A stretch of DNA of 64,000 nucleotides, taken from contig NZ_JAIVCC010000005.1 in NCBI RefSeq assembly GCF_020866905.1, positions 186,001 to 250,000 of the forward strand, read 5' to 3'. Origin of the DNA: Salinimicrobium sediminilitoris (GTDB lineage: Bacteria; Bacteroidota; Bacteroidia; Flavobacteriales; Flavobacteriaceae). A model generated the notes under the pieces. It searched no databases and had not been told where the DNA came from. It saw only the letters and a program-made list of their open reading frames with translations. Positions 8,712 to 18,139 of the stretch are shown here, piece by piece. A program made the translations under genes and the position numbers. Within the stretch, counting starts at the first letter, position 1, and the number at the start of each line of letters is the position of its first letter.

Positions 8712-8770
8712 ATTTTATATAAGTTCCAATTACTTCTCCTCTCAAGTTTCCAACATTAGAAATAAGACCT

Positions 8771-8790
8771 CCCAAAAAAGGCATTTTTGA
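8771..8790. repeat. Intergenic palindrome copy
   Basis: CCAAAAAAGGCATTTTTGA is a near match to the recurring palindrome TCAAAAATGNCATTTTTGA. A second copy (8861-8880) overlaps the first codons of the downstream DUF2490 gene. Confidence 0.45.
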
Positions 8791-8836
8791 AGAGTAATTA
8801 CCAGGGGAATTTCTTTTAGACAATACCGTTATTCCT

Positions 8837-8844
8837 TAACTTTA
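8837..8844 (+). promoter_or_regulatory. Possible -7 box for the DUF2490 gene
   Basis: TAACTTTA differs from TAnnTTTG only in the last base and is 15 bases before the GTG start codon; there is no recognisable -33 element. Confidence 0.35.
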
Positions 8845-8859
8845 AGGGAAATTACTAAC

Positions 8860-9528
8860 GTGTCAAAAAGGGCATTTTTACTACTGTTTCTGTTCTACAG
8901 CTCCTCTTTTTCGGCACAGAATCCCGATGAGCTTACAGGTAGCTGGATCGAGCTCATTGGACAGCATGAATTATCTGAAAAATGGTGCCTGGGAACTACA
9001 GCTATTTCTCAACATTACAGGGTTTTTGACGATTTTCAGTTTTTACTGCTTCGCACCGGTCTTGCCTATCGCTTTTCAGGGAACGCATTGGTTTCTGTGG
9101 GCTACGATTACTTCTATTCGAAATCATATTCAGAAGATAGACCAATCGTGCAACACAGAGCCTGGGGAGAGTTTAATCTTAACAGTCGTTACTCTAACTT
9201 CGCAATTTCCCATCGGTACCGCTTTGAGTCATTATGGACGAGACAGGAGCCTCAATATGACCTGTCCCACAGACTACGCTACAGATTAAAGGTGGAGCAT
9301 CCGCTTTACAAAAGTATATACCTGTCTGTCTTCAATGAGATCTTTATCAACGTGGGTAGGCCATATTTTAATCAAAACAGAATGGCCCTGGGGCTGGGTT
9401 ATCGTCTAAATCCAAACCTCCGTGTAGAGCTCGGCTATTTAAAGCTGCATTTTGATCGTGCCCATTATGATCGGTTAAGGCTAGCTATGTTTTTCAAAAC
9501 AGACCTGTTTTCGAGGGAGATAAAGTGA
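8860..9528 (+). CDS. DUF2490 family outer-membrane protein
   Basis: This 222-residue protein starts with GTG and a signal peptide of about 19 residues (KRAFLLLFLFYSSSFSAQ). The remainder is rich in aromatic residues alternating with polar ones (for example LAYRFSGNALVSVGYDYFYS and HRYRFESLW), the pattern of a small outer-membrane beta barrel, and matches what I know of DUF2490. Its function is unknown. It stands alone between the small-RNA repeat and a terminator shared with the convergent mmdB gene. The N-terminal codons overlap a copy of the intergenic palindrome. Confidence 0.8.
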   Translation: MSKRAFLLLFLFYSSSFSAQNPDELTGSWIELIGQHELSEKWCLGTTAISQHYRVFDDFQFLLLRTGLAYRFSGNALVSVGYDYFYSKSYSEDRPIVQHRAWGEFNLNSRYSNFAISHRYRFESLWTRQEPQYDLSHRLRYRLKVEHPLYKSIYLSVFNEIFINVGRPYFNQNRMALGLGYRLNPNLRVELGYLKLHFDRAHYDRLRLAMFFKTDLFSREIK

Positions 9529-9542
9529 GGAGCCTAAATAGA

Positions 9543-9569
9543 AAGTCCCGGTTCTACCCGGGACTTTTT
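9543..9569. terminator. Bidirectional terminator between DUF2490 and mmdB
   Basis: A GC-rich stem AGTCCCGG/CCGGGACT with a 6-base loop has As on the left and five Ts on the right, and lies between two convergent genes. Confidence 0.8.
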
Positions 9570-9588
9570 CACAACTATCATTTCTAAT

Positions 9589-10842
9589 TTACATTAAGAA
9601 ACTTATCATAATACCTGCCGCAACAGCAGAACCTATCACGCCGCTCACGTTTGGAGCCATGGCGTGCATGAGCAAGTGATTTGAAGGGTCACTTTTAATC
9701 CCTTCCTGTTGTACTACCCTCGCACTATCTGGCACGGCAGAAACCCCTGCAGCTCCAATTAAAGGATTAATTTTATTATTTGTACTTAGGAACAAGTTCA
9801 TCACTTTAGCAAAGATTAGTCCCCCGGCTGTTGCGATAATAAAAGAAACAGCACCCAGGGCAAAGATTTTAATTGAACTTCCGGTAAGGAATACACTTGC
9901 CTGTGTTGATGCACCCACAGTAACCCCCAACAGAATGGTTACAATATCGATCATTTTGGTTCTCGCTGTATCGGCTAAACGATCTGTCACCCCACTTTCT
10001 TTGAGGATATTTCCGAAGAAAAGCATTCCTAAAAGCGGTATGGCCGATGGAGAAATGAAGGTAGTAAGCAACAAACCTATGATTGGGAACAGGATCTTTT
10101 CAGTTTTAGAAACTGCGCGCGGTGGCTTCATTTTTATAAGCCTTTCCTTTTTTGAAATTAAAAGTCTCATTATAGGAGGCTGGATAACGGGCACCAGGGC
10201 CATGTATGAATAAGCTGCAATGGCTATACTACCAATTAAATGCGGGGCCATTTTTGCCGAGGCAAATATTGCGGTGGGACCATCTGCTCCTCCAATTATT
10301 GATATTGCACCCGCTTCATGAATTTCAAAACCCAGGGCAACAGCACCAACAAAGGTCCCGAAAACCCCTATCTGTGCAGCTGCACCCAACAACATAAGAC
10401 GCGGATTGGAAATAAGAGAGGAAAAATCGGTCATTGCACCAATTCCCAGGAAGATAAGCGGGGGATAAATCCCCTGCGTCACCCCGAAGTACAGATAATT
10501 AAGTACAGAACCCGATTCATAGATTCCTACTCCTGCACCTGCAGGGAAAGGAATATTCCCCAGAAGAATCCCGGTTCCAATTGGAATCAACAGTAAAGGT
10601 TCATAATGAAACCTAATGGCAAGGAATATAAAGAAGAGGCCGACGACAATCATAATTATATTCCCAAAGCTCACATTTGAGAAACCTGTATATTCCCAGA
10701 AGTGGCGTAGCCCTTCTAAAAGACCACCAGTTTCTTCAGGTAATTCAGACATTATTGTCTGGGCCATCAAATTCCCGCCAAAAATGAGAGGAATAAGATA
10801 TAAAACACCCAGTATGCTTATAACGGTTAGAAATTTTTTCAC
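9589..10842 (-). CDS. mmdB: Na+-translocating decarboxylase beta subunit
   Basis: This 417-residue integral membrane protein is the Na+-pumping subunit of biotin-dependent decarboxylases. It has about ten hydrophobic spans and the conserved segment IIGGADGPTAIF, whose aspartate is required for Na+ transport in the characterised enzymes. Family members serve oxaloacetate, methylmalonyl-CoA or glutaconyl-CoA decarboxylases; here the carboxyltransferase subunit in the same operon is of the acyl-CoA type, so methylmalonyl-CoA is the likely substrate. It is the last gene of mce-mmdA-oadG-mmdC-mmdB and lies 54 bases after mmdC. Confidence 0.93.
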   Translation of the reverse strand: MKKFLTVISILGVLYLIPLIFGGNLMAQTIMSELPEETGGLLEGLRHFWEYTGFSNVSFGNIIMIVVGLFFIFLAIRFHYEPLLLIPIGTGILLGNIPFPAGAGVGIYESGSVLNYLYFGVTQGIYPPLIFLGIGAMTDFSSLISNPRLMLLGAAAQIGVFGTFVGAVALGFEIHEAGAISIIGGADGPTAIFASAKMAPHLIGSIAIAAYSYMALVPVIQPPIMRLLISKKERLIKMKPPRAVSKTEKILFPIIGLLLTTFISPSAIPLLGMLFFGNILKESGVTDRLADTARTKMIDIVTILLGVTVGASTQASVFLTGSSIKIFALGAVSFIIATAGGLIFAKVMNLFLSTNNKINPLIGAAGVSAVPDSARVVQQEGIKSDPSNHLLMHAMAPNVSGVIGSAVAAGIMISFLM

Positions 10843-10896
10843 AATAACTTGGTTTTGAGGATTAGGGAGCAGCTTTTATTCTTCTGAATAAAAATC

Positions 10897-11325
10897 TTAC
10901 CCTATCACAAGTAGAAGATCGTTTTGAAGTACAGCATCTCCTTCCTTTACTTTTATTTCTTTTACTACCCCTGCCTGGTCTGCCAAAACATCATTTTCCA
11001 TCTTCATAGCTTCCAGGATGAGCAGGGAATCACCTTTTGCTACAGTATCTCCAACTTTAACCTTTAGCTTAAAGATACTTCCCGGTAGCGGGGCCTCTAC
11101 AGGAAATCCACCAGCAGATTGTTTCTTTTCTATTCGACCTTCCCCGGGCTGCCTTACTACGCTTTCCCTTACCAGTTTTGGAGTTTTTACAGGCTTTTTC
11201 TTTTCCTGGTGGACTTCCACTACATACTCTGTCCCATTCACATGAATGGTAGCAAGATCGTCTTCAATATCCTGTATATCGACCGAATATTTATTTCCGT
11301 TTATTGTAAAATCAAATTTTTTCAT
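10897..11325 (-). CDS. mmdC: Biotin carrier subunit of the decarboxylase
   Basis: This 142-residue protein carries the carboxyl group on biotin between the carboxyltransferase and the membrane pump. The biotinylation site is Lys108 in EAMKMEN, inside a C-terminal biotinyl domain (about residues 75-142). An N-terminal segment of about 40 residues and a Lys/Pro-rich linker (EKKKPVKTPK) precede it. It lies 10 bases after the OadG-like gene in the same operon. Confidence 0.93.
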   Translation of the reverse strand: MKKFDFTINGNKYSVDIQDIEDDLATIHVNGTEYVVEVHQEKKKPVKTPKLVRESVVRQPGEGRIEKKQSAGGFPVEAPLPGSIFKLKVKVGDTVAKGDSLLILEAMKMENDVLADQAGVVKEIKVKEGDAVLQNDLLLVIG

Positions 11326-11335
11326 TTTGAATAAA

Positions 11336-11707
11336 TTATCGGGGATTATTGTTTACTCCGTAAATTTTAGAACTCCATGGGGAATAGGTACGGGCAACAC
11401 GTTTTATAGTTATTATACCACTTTCTTCGTCGTGCTGCTCCTTAAAATAAAGGGTTAAGGCCAAACCAATTGCGGCACTTACCTCCCCGGAAATATATTT
11501 TTCCTCTTTGGCATCTCCATTCCTCCTTGCAGCGGCTTTTTCCCTTACCTCTCTTATCTTCTTACTAAGACCAAGATTTAAGACCCGCGGCATACTTTTA
11601 AAAAGGAACATGAGCATAAGGAGAGCAAAAAACACAACTGTATAACCTACTCCTGTGATGATCCATATTTGTGACCAGTCTACTACAGACGTTGTTGTTT
11701 CTTCCAT
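11336..11707 (-). CDS. OadG-like small membrane subunit
   Basis: This 123-residue protein has one N-terminal membrane span (IWIITGVGYTVVFFALLMLM) and a charged cytoplasmic tail, the layout of the gamma/delta subunit that assembles the Na+-pumping decarboxylase. I chose the ATG giving MEETTTS; a TTG three codons upstream is open but less likely. The C-terminal part (EVSAAIGLALTLYF and beyond) is longer than in enteric OadG. It lies between mmdA and mmdC with gaps of about 10 bases, so it belongs to the complex by context. Confidence 0.85.
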   Translation of the reverse strand: MEETTTSVVDWSQIWIITGVGYTVVFFALLMLMFLFKSMPRVLNLGLSKKIREVREKAAARRNGDAKEEKYISGEVSAAIGLALTLYFKEQHDEESGIITIKRVARTYSPWSSKIYGVNNNPR

Positions 11708-11717
11708 AATAATCAAA

Positions 11718-13277
11718 CTATAGTGGGATATTACTGTGTTTTTTAGGAGGATTGGTAACCTTCTTGGTTTGCAGAGTTTGAAGCCCTCTAATGATCCTGA
11801 AACGGGTATTACGCGGTTCTATCACATCATCTATATATCCATAAGCAGCTGCCTGATACGGATTGGCAAATTTCTCCTGATATTCCTGTTCTTTTTCTGC
11901 CTTGTATTTTGCTCTGGCTTCCGGATCTTTGATCTCACTCATCGCTCTTCCCTCGAGTACCTCAATGGCTCCCGAAGCTCCCATTACAGCAATTTCAGCC
12001 GATGGCCATGCATAATTGAGATCCCCACGAAGTTGCTTACAACTCATAACATCATGCGCTCCTCCATAAGATTTCCTCAGTGTGATAGTGATTTTGGGAA
12101 CAGTAGCCTCTCCATACGCAAACATTAATTTTGCACCATGGATAATAATACCTGCATATTCCTGTCCGCTGCCGGGTAGAAATCCAGGGACATCGACCAG
12201 GGTTAAAATCGGAATATTAAAAGCGTCACAGAATCTCACAAACCTGGCTGCTTTCCTGGAAGCATCACTATCGAGAACACCGGCAAGGAAATTAGGTTGA
12301 TTCGCTACAATCCCAATGGATTCTCCATTCATCCTGGCAAAACCAACAATGATGTTCTTTGCATAATTCCTGTGCACCTCCAAAAATTCTCCTTCATCTA
12401 CTATGCTGTAGACCACCTCCTGCATGTCGTAAGGTTGATTGGTATTATCCGGTATGATCGTGTTTAAAAAGTCGTCCCGCCTGTCTATGGGATCATTATT
12501 ACTAAAAATGGGTGCTTCCTCCAGGTTGTTCTGCGGAAGATATGAAAGCAGCTTTCTTATAAGCAATAAACCATTTTCTTCGCTGGACACCTTAAAGTGG
12601 GATACGCCCGATTTTGAGGAGTGAATATTGGCCCCGCCAAGATTTTCAACAGAAATGTCTTCCCCGGTTACCGTTTTTACCACTTTAGGACCGGTTACGA
12701 ACATATAGCTGTTCTCTTCGGTCATCATTACAAAATCGGTAAGAGCAGGAGAATAAACAGCTCCCCCCGCACAGGGACCAAAAATGGCAGATATCTGCGG
12801 AATCACTCCCGAAGCGAGAATATTGCGTTCAAAAATTTCAGCATAGCCGGCCAGAGAGGTGACCCCTTCCTGGATACGGGCTCCTCCACTGTCATTTATC
12901 CCAATAACCGGGGCTCCCGCTTTCATGGCCATATCCATGACCTTACATATTTTCTGAGCAAAGGTTTCAGAAAGAGATCCTCCAAAGACGGTAAAATCCT
13001 GAGAAAACACATAAACTACTCTCCCGTCTATTGTTCCATGCCCGGTCACAACACCATCTCCAAGAAATTTGGTTTTTTCCATTCCAAAATTCGTGGACCT
13101 GTGGGTGACAAACATGTCAAATTCTTCAAAACTCCCATCGTCCAGAAGTATGTCGATCCTTTCCCTGGCAGTTAATTTCCCTTTTCCATGCTGGGCATCT
13201 ATACGCTTCTGCCCACCACCCAATCGGGCTATTTCCCGTTTTTGGATCAATTCGTTTACTTTATCCTGACTTGTCAT
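11718..13277 (-). CDS. mmdA: Acyl-CoA carboxyltransferase subunit (methylmalonyl-CoA decarboxylase alpha)
   Basis: This 519-residue crotonase-fold carboxyltransferase moves CO2 between (S)-methylmalonyl-CoA and biotin. It shows the acyl-CoA-binding stretch [11 protein letters not shown], the oxyanion segment [18 protein letters not shown] and the biotin-side segment [12 protein letters not shown], and has the length of PccB/MmdA. On its own it could equally act in a propionyl-CoA carboxylase, but no separate propionyl-CoA biotin carboxylase is nearby, while Na+-pump subunits follow in the operon. It is 11 bases after mce. Confidence 0.93.
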   Translation of the reverse strand: MTSQDKVNELIQKREIARLGGGQKRIDAQHGKGKLTARERIDILLDDGSFEEFDMFVTHRSTNFGMEKTKFLGDGVVTGHGTIDGRVVYVFSQDFTVFGGSLSETFAQKICKVMDMAMKAGAPVIGINDSGGARIQEGVTSLAGYAEIFERNILASGVIPQISAIFGPCAGGAVYSPALTDFVMMTEENSYMFVTGPKVVKTVTGEDISVENLGGANIHSSKSGVSHFKVSSEENGLLLIRKLLSYLPQNNLEEAPIFSNNDPIDRRDDFLNTIIPDNTNQPYDMQEVVYSIVDEGEFLEVHRNYAKNIIVGFARMNGESIGIVANQPNFLAGVLDSDASRKAARFVRFCDAFNIPILTLVDVPGFLPGSGQEYAGIIIHGAKLMFAYGEATVPKITITLRKSYGGAHDVMSCKQLRGDLNYAWPSAEIAVMGASGAIEVLEGRAMSEIKDPEARAKYKAEKEQEYQEKFANPYQAAAYGYIDDVIEPRNTRFRIIRGLQTLQTKKVTNPPKKHSNIPL

Positions 13278-13288
13278 TTTTTTCTAGA

Positions 13289-13699
13289 TTATTTTACCGG
13301 TTCCTCACAGAGTTCTGTCAACACCCCAAAAGTGGATTTTGGGTGCAGAAAAGCTATGTTCAAGCCTTCTGCTCCTTTTCTTGGAGTTCTGTCTATTAAC
13401 TTCACATCTTTTTGTTCCAGTTCCTCCAGCCTTGCAGGCAGGTCCTTTACCGCAAAAGCAATATGATGCACGCCCTGGCCTTTCTTTTCAAGGAATTTTC
13501 CTATTGGTCCCTCAGGATCTGTGGATTCTAATAGTTCTATTTTAGTCTGACCCACTTTAAAAAAAGCTGTTTTCACCTTCTGGTCTTTAACCTCCTCCAC
13601 AGAGTAGCATTTTAACCCAAAGGTTTTTTCGTAAAAGGGAATGGCCTCTTCAAGGCTTTCAACTGCAATACCTATATGTTCTATATGCGTTGGTTCCAT
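13289..13699 (-). CDS. mce: Methylmalonyl-CoA epimerase
   Basis: This 136-residue VOC-fold metalloenzyme interconverts (R)- and (S)-methylmalonyl-CoA, linking MutAB to the decarboxylase. Metal ligands are visible in the N-terminal HIEHIGIAV, the central HHIAFAV and the C-terminal ELCEE. Length is typical. It is the first gene of the minus-strand operon. A terminator-like hairpin and a structured leader lie immediately upstream (see 13737-13957), suggesting control by premature termination. Confidence 0.95.
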   Translation of the reverse strand: MEPTHIEHIGIAVESLEEAIPFYEKTFGLKCYSVEEVKDQKVKTAFFKVGQTKIELLESTDPEGPIGKFLEKKGQGVHHIAFAVKDLPARLEELEQKDVKLIDRTPRKGAEGLNIAFLHPKSTFGVLTELCEEPVK

Positions 13700-13736
13700 G
13701 ACTTATATGATTTTTAAATAGATTTCAGTTTTGAGC

Positions 13737-13761
13737 AAAAAAAAATCGCACAAGGCGATTT
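13737..13761 (-). terminator. Terminator-like hairpin in front of mce
   Basis: Read on the minus strand, a 7-bp stem AAATCGC/GCGATTT with a 5-base loop runs into nine Ts. It ends 37 bases before the mce start codon, where a terminator would only make sense as an attenuator or as the end of a separate small RNA. Confidence 0.7.
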
Positions 13762-13943
13762 CTATTTTCTTCCGGTAAACTAATAATTTCTCTGCCTCGA
13801 CAGGAAAAGATAACACGGGGCACATTTTGGCCACCCAGGGAAAAATGAGAGGCAGCGCAATTCTCAAATTTTGATATGAAAAGCGCAACCTAAACGAATG
13901 TGAAATGTGTCTTATTAGGTGTACCATTTTGATACATTTTTTT
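13743..13943 (-). ncRNA. Candidate structured leader or small RNA upstream of mce
   Basis: On the minus strand a TATCTTTA box (13950-13957) with TTG 14 bases further upstream could start an RNA at about 13943. This RNA contains a 5-bp hairpin near 13921-13935, an ACCTAA/TTAGGT hairpin (13888-13920), a closing stem CTGCCTC/GAGGCAG (13849-13855 with 13792-13798) around about 50 bases, and then the terminator hairpin at 13743-13761. The order aptamer-like fold, terminator, gene is what an attenuator or riboswitch looks like. I do not recognise a known class. The remaining gap to mutA shows no convincing gene. Confidence 0.45.
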
Positions 13944-14450
13944 GCATTATAAAGATAACGAAACTTTAACTCAACGTGACCTGAATTTCTCAACAATTTT
14001 ATTGAAATTAACGCAAACGTTGTAGTAATGACAAGACTTTTCAATGGATCTCTAAAAAACCCTTACCACAAATTTCAACGAAAACCTTTTCTTAAAAAAT
14101 GATTAAAATCATTGGCTTTTAGCCATCGAATCCTAAAACTTATATTTAACTTTACGGGAAAGATTTTCAGAATTCCTGTAAAGGGAAAACAGCTGAACGG
14201 AAAAAAATATTCCTGTAGCTGGAAAGAATTTGAAACGAAAAACGCAAAGAGAAAATCTTCTCCTGTTTTTCTTAATTCTACCTTCGGGACAGCCTGGAAA
14301 CTTTTACAACTAAGATTTAGATTGTGAACTTCTTGTTCCACTATAGCAAAGATCGACAGCCGGCTAACAAAATTTACAGCCAGACCAGACTTTTGCAGTT
14401 TCTCAACCTTCTAAAGGATTTACCGGGCAAACAAAAATTAGGCATCACCC

Positions 14451-14470
14451 TTTCAAAAAAGGCATTTTTA
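14451..14470. repeat. Intergenic palindrome copy upstream of mutA
   Basis: TTTCAAAAAAGGCATTTTTA is a near match to the recurring palindrome TCAAAAATGNCATTTTTGA and lies 86 bases before the mutA start. Confidence 0.45.
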
Positions 14471-14499
14471 AGAAATTTACTAAAGAACACTAATAGTAT

Positions 14500-14524
14500 A
14501 GATTACGAGACGGTCCCGTAATCT
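14500..14524 (+). promoter_or_regulatory. Leader hairpin or operator before mutA
   Basis: A perfect 8-bp inverted repeat AGATTACG/CGTAATCT with a 9-base spacer lies 32 bases before the mutA ATG and has no T run, so it is not a terminator. It may be a protein-binding site or an mRNA leader hairpin. Confidence 0.45.
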
Positions 14525-14555
14525 CTCACGCAGCAATGCAATCACTTTCATTAAA

Positions 14556-15962
14556 ATGAAAACAATGAAGGAATCATTATTTCAAGAATTTCCTGAAGTT
14601 TCAGCAGAACATTGGAAAAACAAGGTCATAGCAGACCTTAAAGGAGCTGATTATGATAAAAGTCTGATCTTTGATTCTCCTCACGGAGTTAAAGTGAAAC
14701 CTTTTTACACTTCTGAAGATATAAAAGGCAGCATACAATTACCTCCACCTAAGCCCTGGAGCATCTGCGAGCAGATCATTGAAGAAACTGCCGGGGAAGC
14801 AAATCGAAAGGCTGCTTATGCACTGGAAAAAGGAGCTGAAAGCCTATGGCTCGTAATTCCCAATGAAGACATAGCTCCTGAAGCTCTTTTCCAAGACCTG
14901 GACCTGGAGAAAGTCCAGATCTTTGTAAGGATGCAGTTTCTTTCCGGGGACTATGTGGAAAACCTGAATAGCTTCCTGAAGGGAAAAAAGAACAAAATCC
15001 ACCTGCAAATAGACATCATTGGCAATTTGGCCAAAACCGGAAATTATTTCTTAGGTAAAAAAGAAGATTTTAAGGCCTTAAATTCTTTATTTTTGAAAAC
15101 CTCCGCTTTTAAGTCTGTTGTAAGTGTAGACGCCGCCCTTTACCAGAATGCGGGAGCTACGATTCCTCAACAGCTGGCATATGCTTTGTCTCATTTGAAT
15201 GAGTATTTAAATATACTGTCTCAAAAAGGGCAGATTTCAGAAGGATTTTTGCCACAGTTCATCTTAGCTACAGGAGGCAATTATTTCTTTGAAATAGCAA
15301 AAATAAGGGCTTTAAGATGGTTATATGCTACCCTCGCAAATAAATATAAGCTCCCTGGAGAATGTATGATCCTTTCACAGCCAACGAAAAGAGATAAAAC
15401 CCTTTACGATTATAATGTGAACCTGCTAAGAACTACCACCCAAAGTATGAGTGCGATCCTGGGGGGAGCCGATGTTGTGTGCAATCACCCTTATGACATT
15501 GTTTTTCACAAATCTAATGAATTCGGGGAGCGCATTGCCCGCAACCAGTTACTTGTAATGAAGCATGAGGCTTACCTCAACAAAGCAGCCAATGCATCAG
15601 ATGGGGCGTATTACATTGAAACCCTCACCCGTGAATTTGCAGAAGCTGGTTTACAGATCTTCCGGGAAGTTGAAAAAGAGGGTGGATTCCTGAAGATGCT
15701 CAGGCAGGGGAGTATTCAGCAAAAAATCGAACAGAGTGCAGAGAAAGAGCAGCAACTTTTTGATGATGGCCAATTGATCCTGATAGGCACCAACAAGTTC
15801 ACCAACCTTCAGGAGAATATGGGGCAGGACCTCGAGCTGGACCCATTCAAAAAAACAACTTCAGCCAACATGGAAATTGAACCTATTTTTGAGAAAAGAT
15901 TAAGTGAGAAGCAGGAACAGGAAAGGCTTCAAAAGGAACATGCCGAACTAACCCAAAGCTAA
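14556..15962 (+). CDS. mutA: Methylmalonyl-CoA mutase small subunit
   Basis: This 468-residue subunit pairs with MutB in the adenosylcobalamin-dependent isomerisation of succinyl-CoA and (R)-methylmalonyl-CoA. It has the mutase barrel (for example [21 protein letters not shown] and [19 protein letters not shown]) but is shorter than MutB and lacks the C-terminal cobalamin motif, as expected of the non-catalytic subunit. A second ATG lies three codons in. It is 5 bases upstream of mutB. Confidence 0.95.
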   Translation: MKTMKESLFQEFPEVSAEHWKNKVIADLKGADYDKSLIFDSPHGVKVKPFYTSEDIKGSIQLPPPKPWSICEQIIEETAGEANRKAAYALEKGAESLWLVIPNEDIAPEALFQDLDLEKVQIFVRMQFLSGDYVENLNSFLKGKKNKIHLQIDIIGNLAKTGNYFLGKKEDFKALNSLFLKTSAFKSVVSVDAALYQNAGATIPQQLAYALSHLNEYLNILSQKGQISEGFLPQFILATGGNYFFEIAKIRALRWLYATLANKYKLPGECMILSQPTKRDKTLYDYNVNLLRTTTQSMSAILGGADVVCNHPYDIVFHKSNEFGERIARNQLLVMKHEAYLNKAANASDGAYYIETLTREFAEAGLQIFREVEKEGGFLKMLRQGSIQQKIEQSAEKEQQLFDDGQLILIGTNKFTNLQENMGQDLELDPFKKTTSANMEIEPIFEKRLSEKQEQERLQKEHAELTQS

Positions 15963-15967
15963 CAACC

Positions 15968-18097
15968 ATGGAAAGAAAATCATTAGAAAATATAGCACTT
16001 TTGGAGCCTGAGGCAATCACACTTCCCAGGGCTGCCCAACAGGACCAATTACCTACTAAAAATGGCCCTACGGGTAAAGTTTATACCCCTAAAGACATAG
16101 AGGAAATTGAGCACCTAAAATATGCTGCAGGTATCCCACCCTTCCTGCGAGGACCATATAGCACAATGTACGTTATTAGACCGTGGACTATTCGCCAATA
16201 CGCCGGATTCTCCACTGCCGAAGAAAGCAACGCATTTTACCGAAGGAATCTCGCAGCCGGACAAAAAGGTTTGTCTGTTGCATTTGATCTACCCACTCAC
16301 CGCGGCTACGATAGCGACCACGAGCGTGTTGTGGGAGATGTTGGAAAAGCGGGAGTTGCCATAGATTCGGTTGAGGATATGAAGATCCTTTTCGATAAGA
16401 TCCCCCTGGACCAGATGTCAGTTTCCATGACCATGAATGGGGCAGTACTTCCCATTCTGGCATTTTACATAGTGGCCGCCGAAGAGCAGGGAGTAAAACC
16501 CGGGCTGCTTCAGGGAACCATTCAAAATGACATTTTAAAGGAGTTTATGGTAAGGAACACTTATATCTATCCGCCTACTCCTTCCATGAAGATCATTTCA
16601 GACATTTTTGAATATACTTCTAAGAACATGCCCCGCTTCAACAGCATTAGTATATCGGGGTATCATATGCAGGAGGCCGGTGCTACCAGTGAGATCGAGC
16701 TGGCTTACACCCTTGCAGACGGGCTGGAATATATTAGAAAAGGTCTTGATGCGGGCATGGATATCGACAGCTTTGCTCCCAGGCTTTCATTTTTCTGGGC
16801 CATTGGTATGGACCACTTCACAGAGATCGCAAAAATGCGTGCTGCCAGGATGCTGTGGGCAAAACTCGTGAAACAGTTTAATCCAAAGAATGAAAAGTCT
16901 CTCGCCCTTAGAACCCACAGTCAAACCAGCGGCTGGAGTTTAACAGAACAGGATCCTTTTAACAACGTCGCCAGGACCAGTATTGAAGCAGCGGCGGCTG
17001 CATTTGGTGGAACCCAGAGTCTACATACCAACGCACTGGATGAGGCTATCGCCCTGCCCACAGATTTCTCTGCCCGTATTGCAAGAAATACACAACTACA
17101 CCTTCAGCAGGAAACCCAGATCACCAAGACAGTAGATCCCTGGGCAGGTAGTTACTTTGTAGAGAGTCTTACCCAGGAAATAGCTGAAAAAGCCTGGGAA
17201 CTCATTCAGGAAGTGGAAGAATTGGGAGGAATGACCAAAGCCATTGAAGCCGGAATTCCAAAAATGAGAATTGAAGAGGCTGCAGCAATAAAACAGGCTA
17301 GAATTGATAGCGGGCAGGATATTATTGTAGGGGTAAATAAATACCGCAGGGAAAAAGAAGACCCGATTGTTACCCTGGAGGTCGATAACCAAAATGTACG
17401 CAGGCAACAAGTAGAACGCCTAAGGCAGCTTAGGGAAGAGAGGAACAATGAAGAAGTAAAAGCAGCACTTGAAAAACTGACCTCTGCAGCACGATCTGGC
17501 GAAGAAAACTTATTGGCTCTGGCTGTAGATGCTGCCCGGAAACGAGCTACTCTAGGCGAAATAAGTGACGCCCTTGAAAAAATCTACGGCAGGTATAAAG
17601 CTCAAATAAAATCAATAAGCGGTGTATACTCAAAAGAGATAAAAGACGATTCTTCCTTTAAAAAAGCAAGGGAAATGGCCGATCAATTCGCTGAACAGGA
17701 AGGCCGCCGCCCCAGGATCATGATAGCAAAAATGGGACAGGATGGACACGATCGTGGTGCAAAAGTCGTGGCGACCGGTTATGCAGACGTTGGCTTTGAC
17801 GTGGACATTGGACCACTTTTCCAAACTCCCGCAGAAGCTGCAAAACAAGCGGTAGAAAATGACGTGCATATCCTTGGAGTCTCTTCCCTGGCCGCCGGTC
17901 ACAAAACCCTTGTTCCCCAGGTGATCGAGGAGCTAAGAAAATATGGTCGCGAAGATATTATGGTCATAGTGGGAGGAGTGATCCCATCACAGGACTACCA
18001 GTACCTCTTTGATGCCGGCGCAGTCGCAGTATTTGGCCCCGGCACTAAAATTAGTGAAACGGCCATTAAACTTTTGGAGATCCTTATTGAAGAATAA
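15968..18097 (+). CDS. mutB: Methylmalonyl-CoA mutase large (catalytic) subunit
   Basis: This 709-residue subunit binds adenosylcobalamin and catalyses the carbon-skeleton rearrangement. The N-terminal barrel shows [18 protein letters not shown] and [13 protein letters not shown]. The C-terminal domain (about residue 570 onward) has the base-off cobalamin motif DGHDRGAKV, with the lower-ligand histidine at about residue 594, then [14 protein letters not shown] and VGGVIP. Length is normal. It follows mutA directly, and a CoA transferase follows 42 bases later. Confidence 0.98.
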   Translation: MERKSLENIALLEPEAITLPRAAQQDQLPTKNGPTGKVYTPKDIEEIEHLKYAAGIPPFLRGPYSTMYVIRPWTIRQYAGFSTAEESNAFYRRNLAAGQKGLSVAFDLPTHRGYDSDHERVVGDVGKAGVAIDSVEDMKILFDKIPLDQMSVSMTMNGAVLPILAFYIVAAEEQGVKPGLLQGTIQNDILKEFMVRNTYIYPPTPSMKIISDIFEYTSKNMPRFNSISISGYHMQEAGATSEIELAYTLADGLEYIRKGLDAGMDIDSFAPRLSFFWAIGMDHFTEIAKMRAARMLWAKLVKQFNPKNEKSLALRTHSQTSGWSLTEQDPFNNVARTSIEAAAAAFGGTQSLHTNALDEAIALPTDFSARIARNTQLHLQQETQITKTVDPWAGSYFVESLTQEIAEKAWELIQEVEELGGMTKAIEAGIPKMRIEEAAAIKQARIDSGQDIIVGVNKYRREKEDPIVTLEVDNQNVRRQQVERLRQLREERNNEEVKAALEKLTSAARSGEENLLALAVDAARKRATLGEISDALEKIYGRYKAQIKSISGVYSKEIKDDSSFKKAREMADQFAEQEGRRPRIMIAKMGQDGHDRGAKVVATGYADVGFDVDIGPLFQTPAEAAKQAVENDVHILGVSSLAAGHKTLVPQVIEELRKYGREDIMVIVGGVIPSQDYQYLFDAGAVAVFGPGTKISETAIKLLEILIEE

Positions 18098-18139
18098 CCA
18101 TCATGATTAGCACCAATTACAAATTAAAATTCCAATATT

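Noticed and set aside
8669-8788. Small peptide starting at the ATG inside repeat copy A
   Set aside because: The single-base insertion in copy B shifts the frame, so the two copies would encode different peptides while their RNA stem is preserved.
13741-13957. Cobalamin riboswitch in front of mce
   Set aside because: Searched by eye for the conserved B12 box and core on both strands and did not find them; only a generic structured leader can be claimed.
13703-14044. Open frame of 113 codons on the minus strand between mce and mutA
   Set aside because: It runs through the leader hairpins and the terminator, has no recognisable domain, and its composition looks like translated AT-rich non-coding DNA.
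14075-14521. Three short frames (88, 71 and 65 codons) before mutA on both strands
   Set aside because: They overlap each other on opposite strands, have no family resemblance or credible start signals, and contain a palindrome copy; the region is better read as regulatory DNA.
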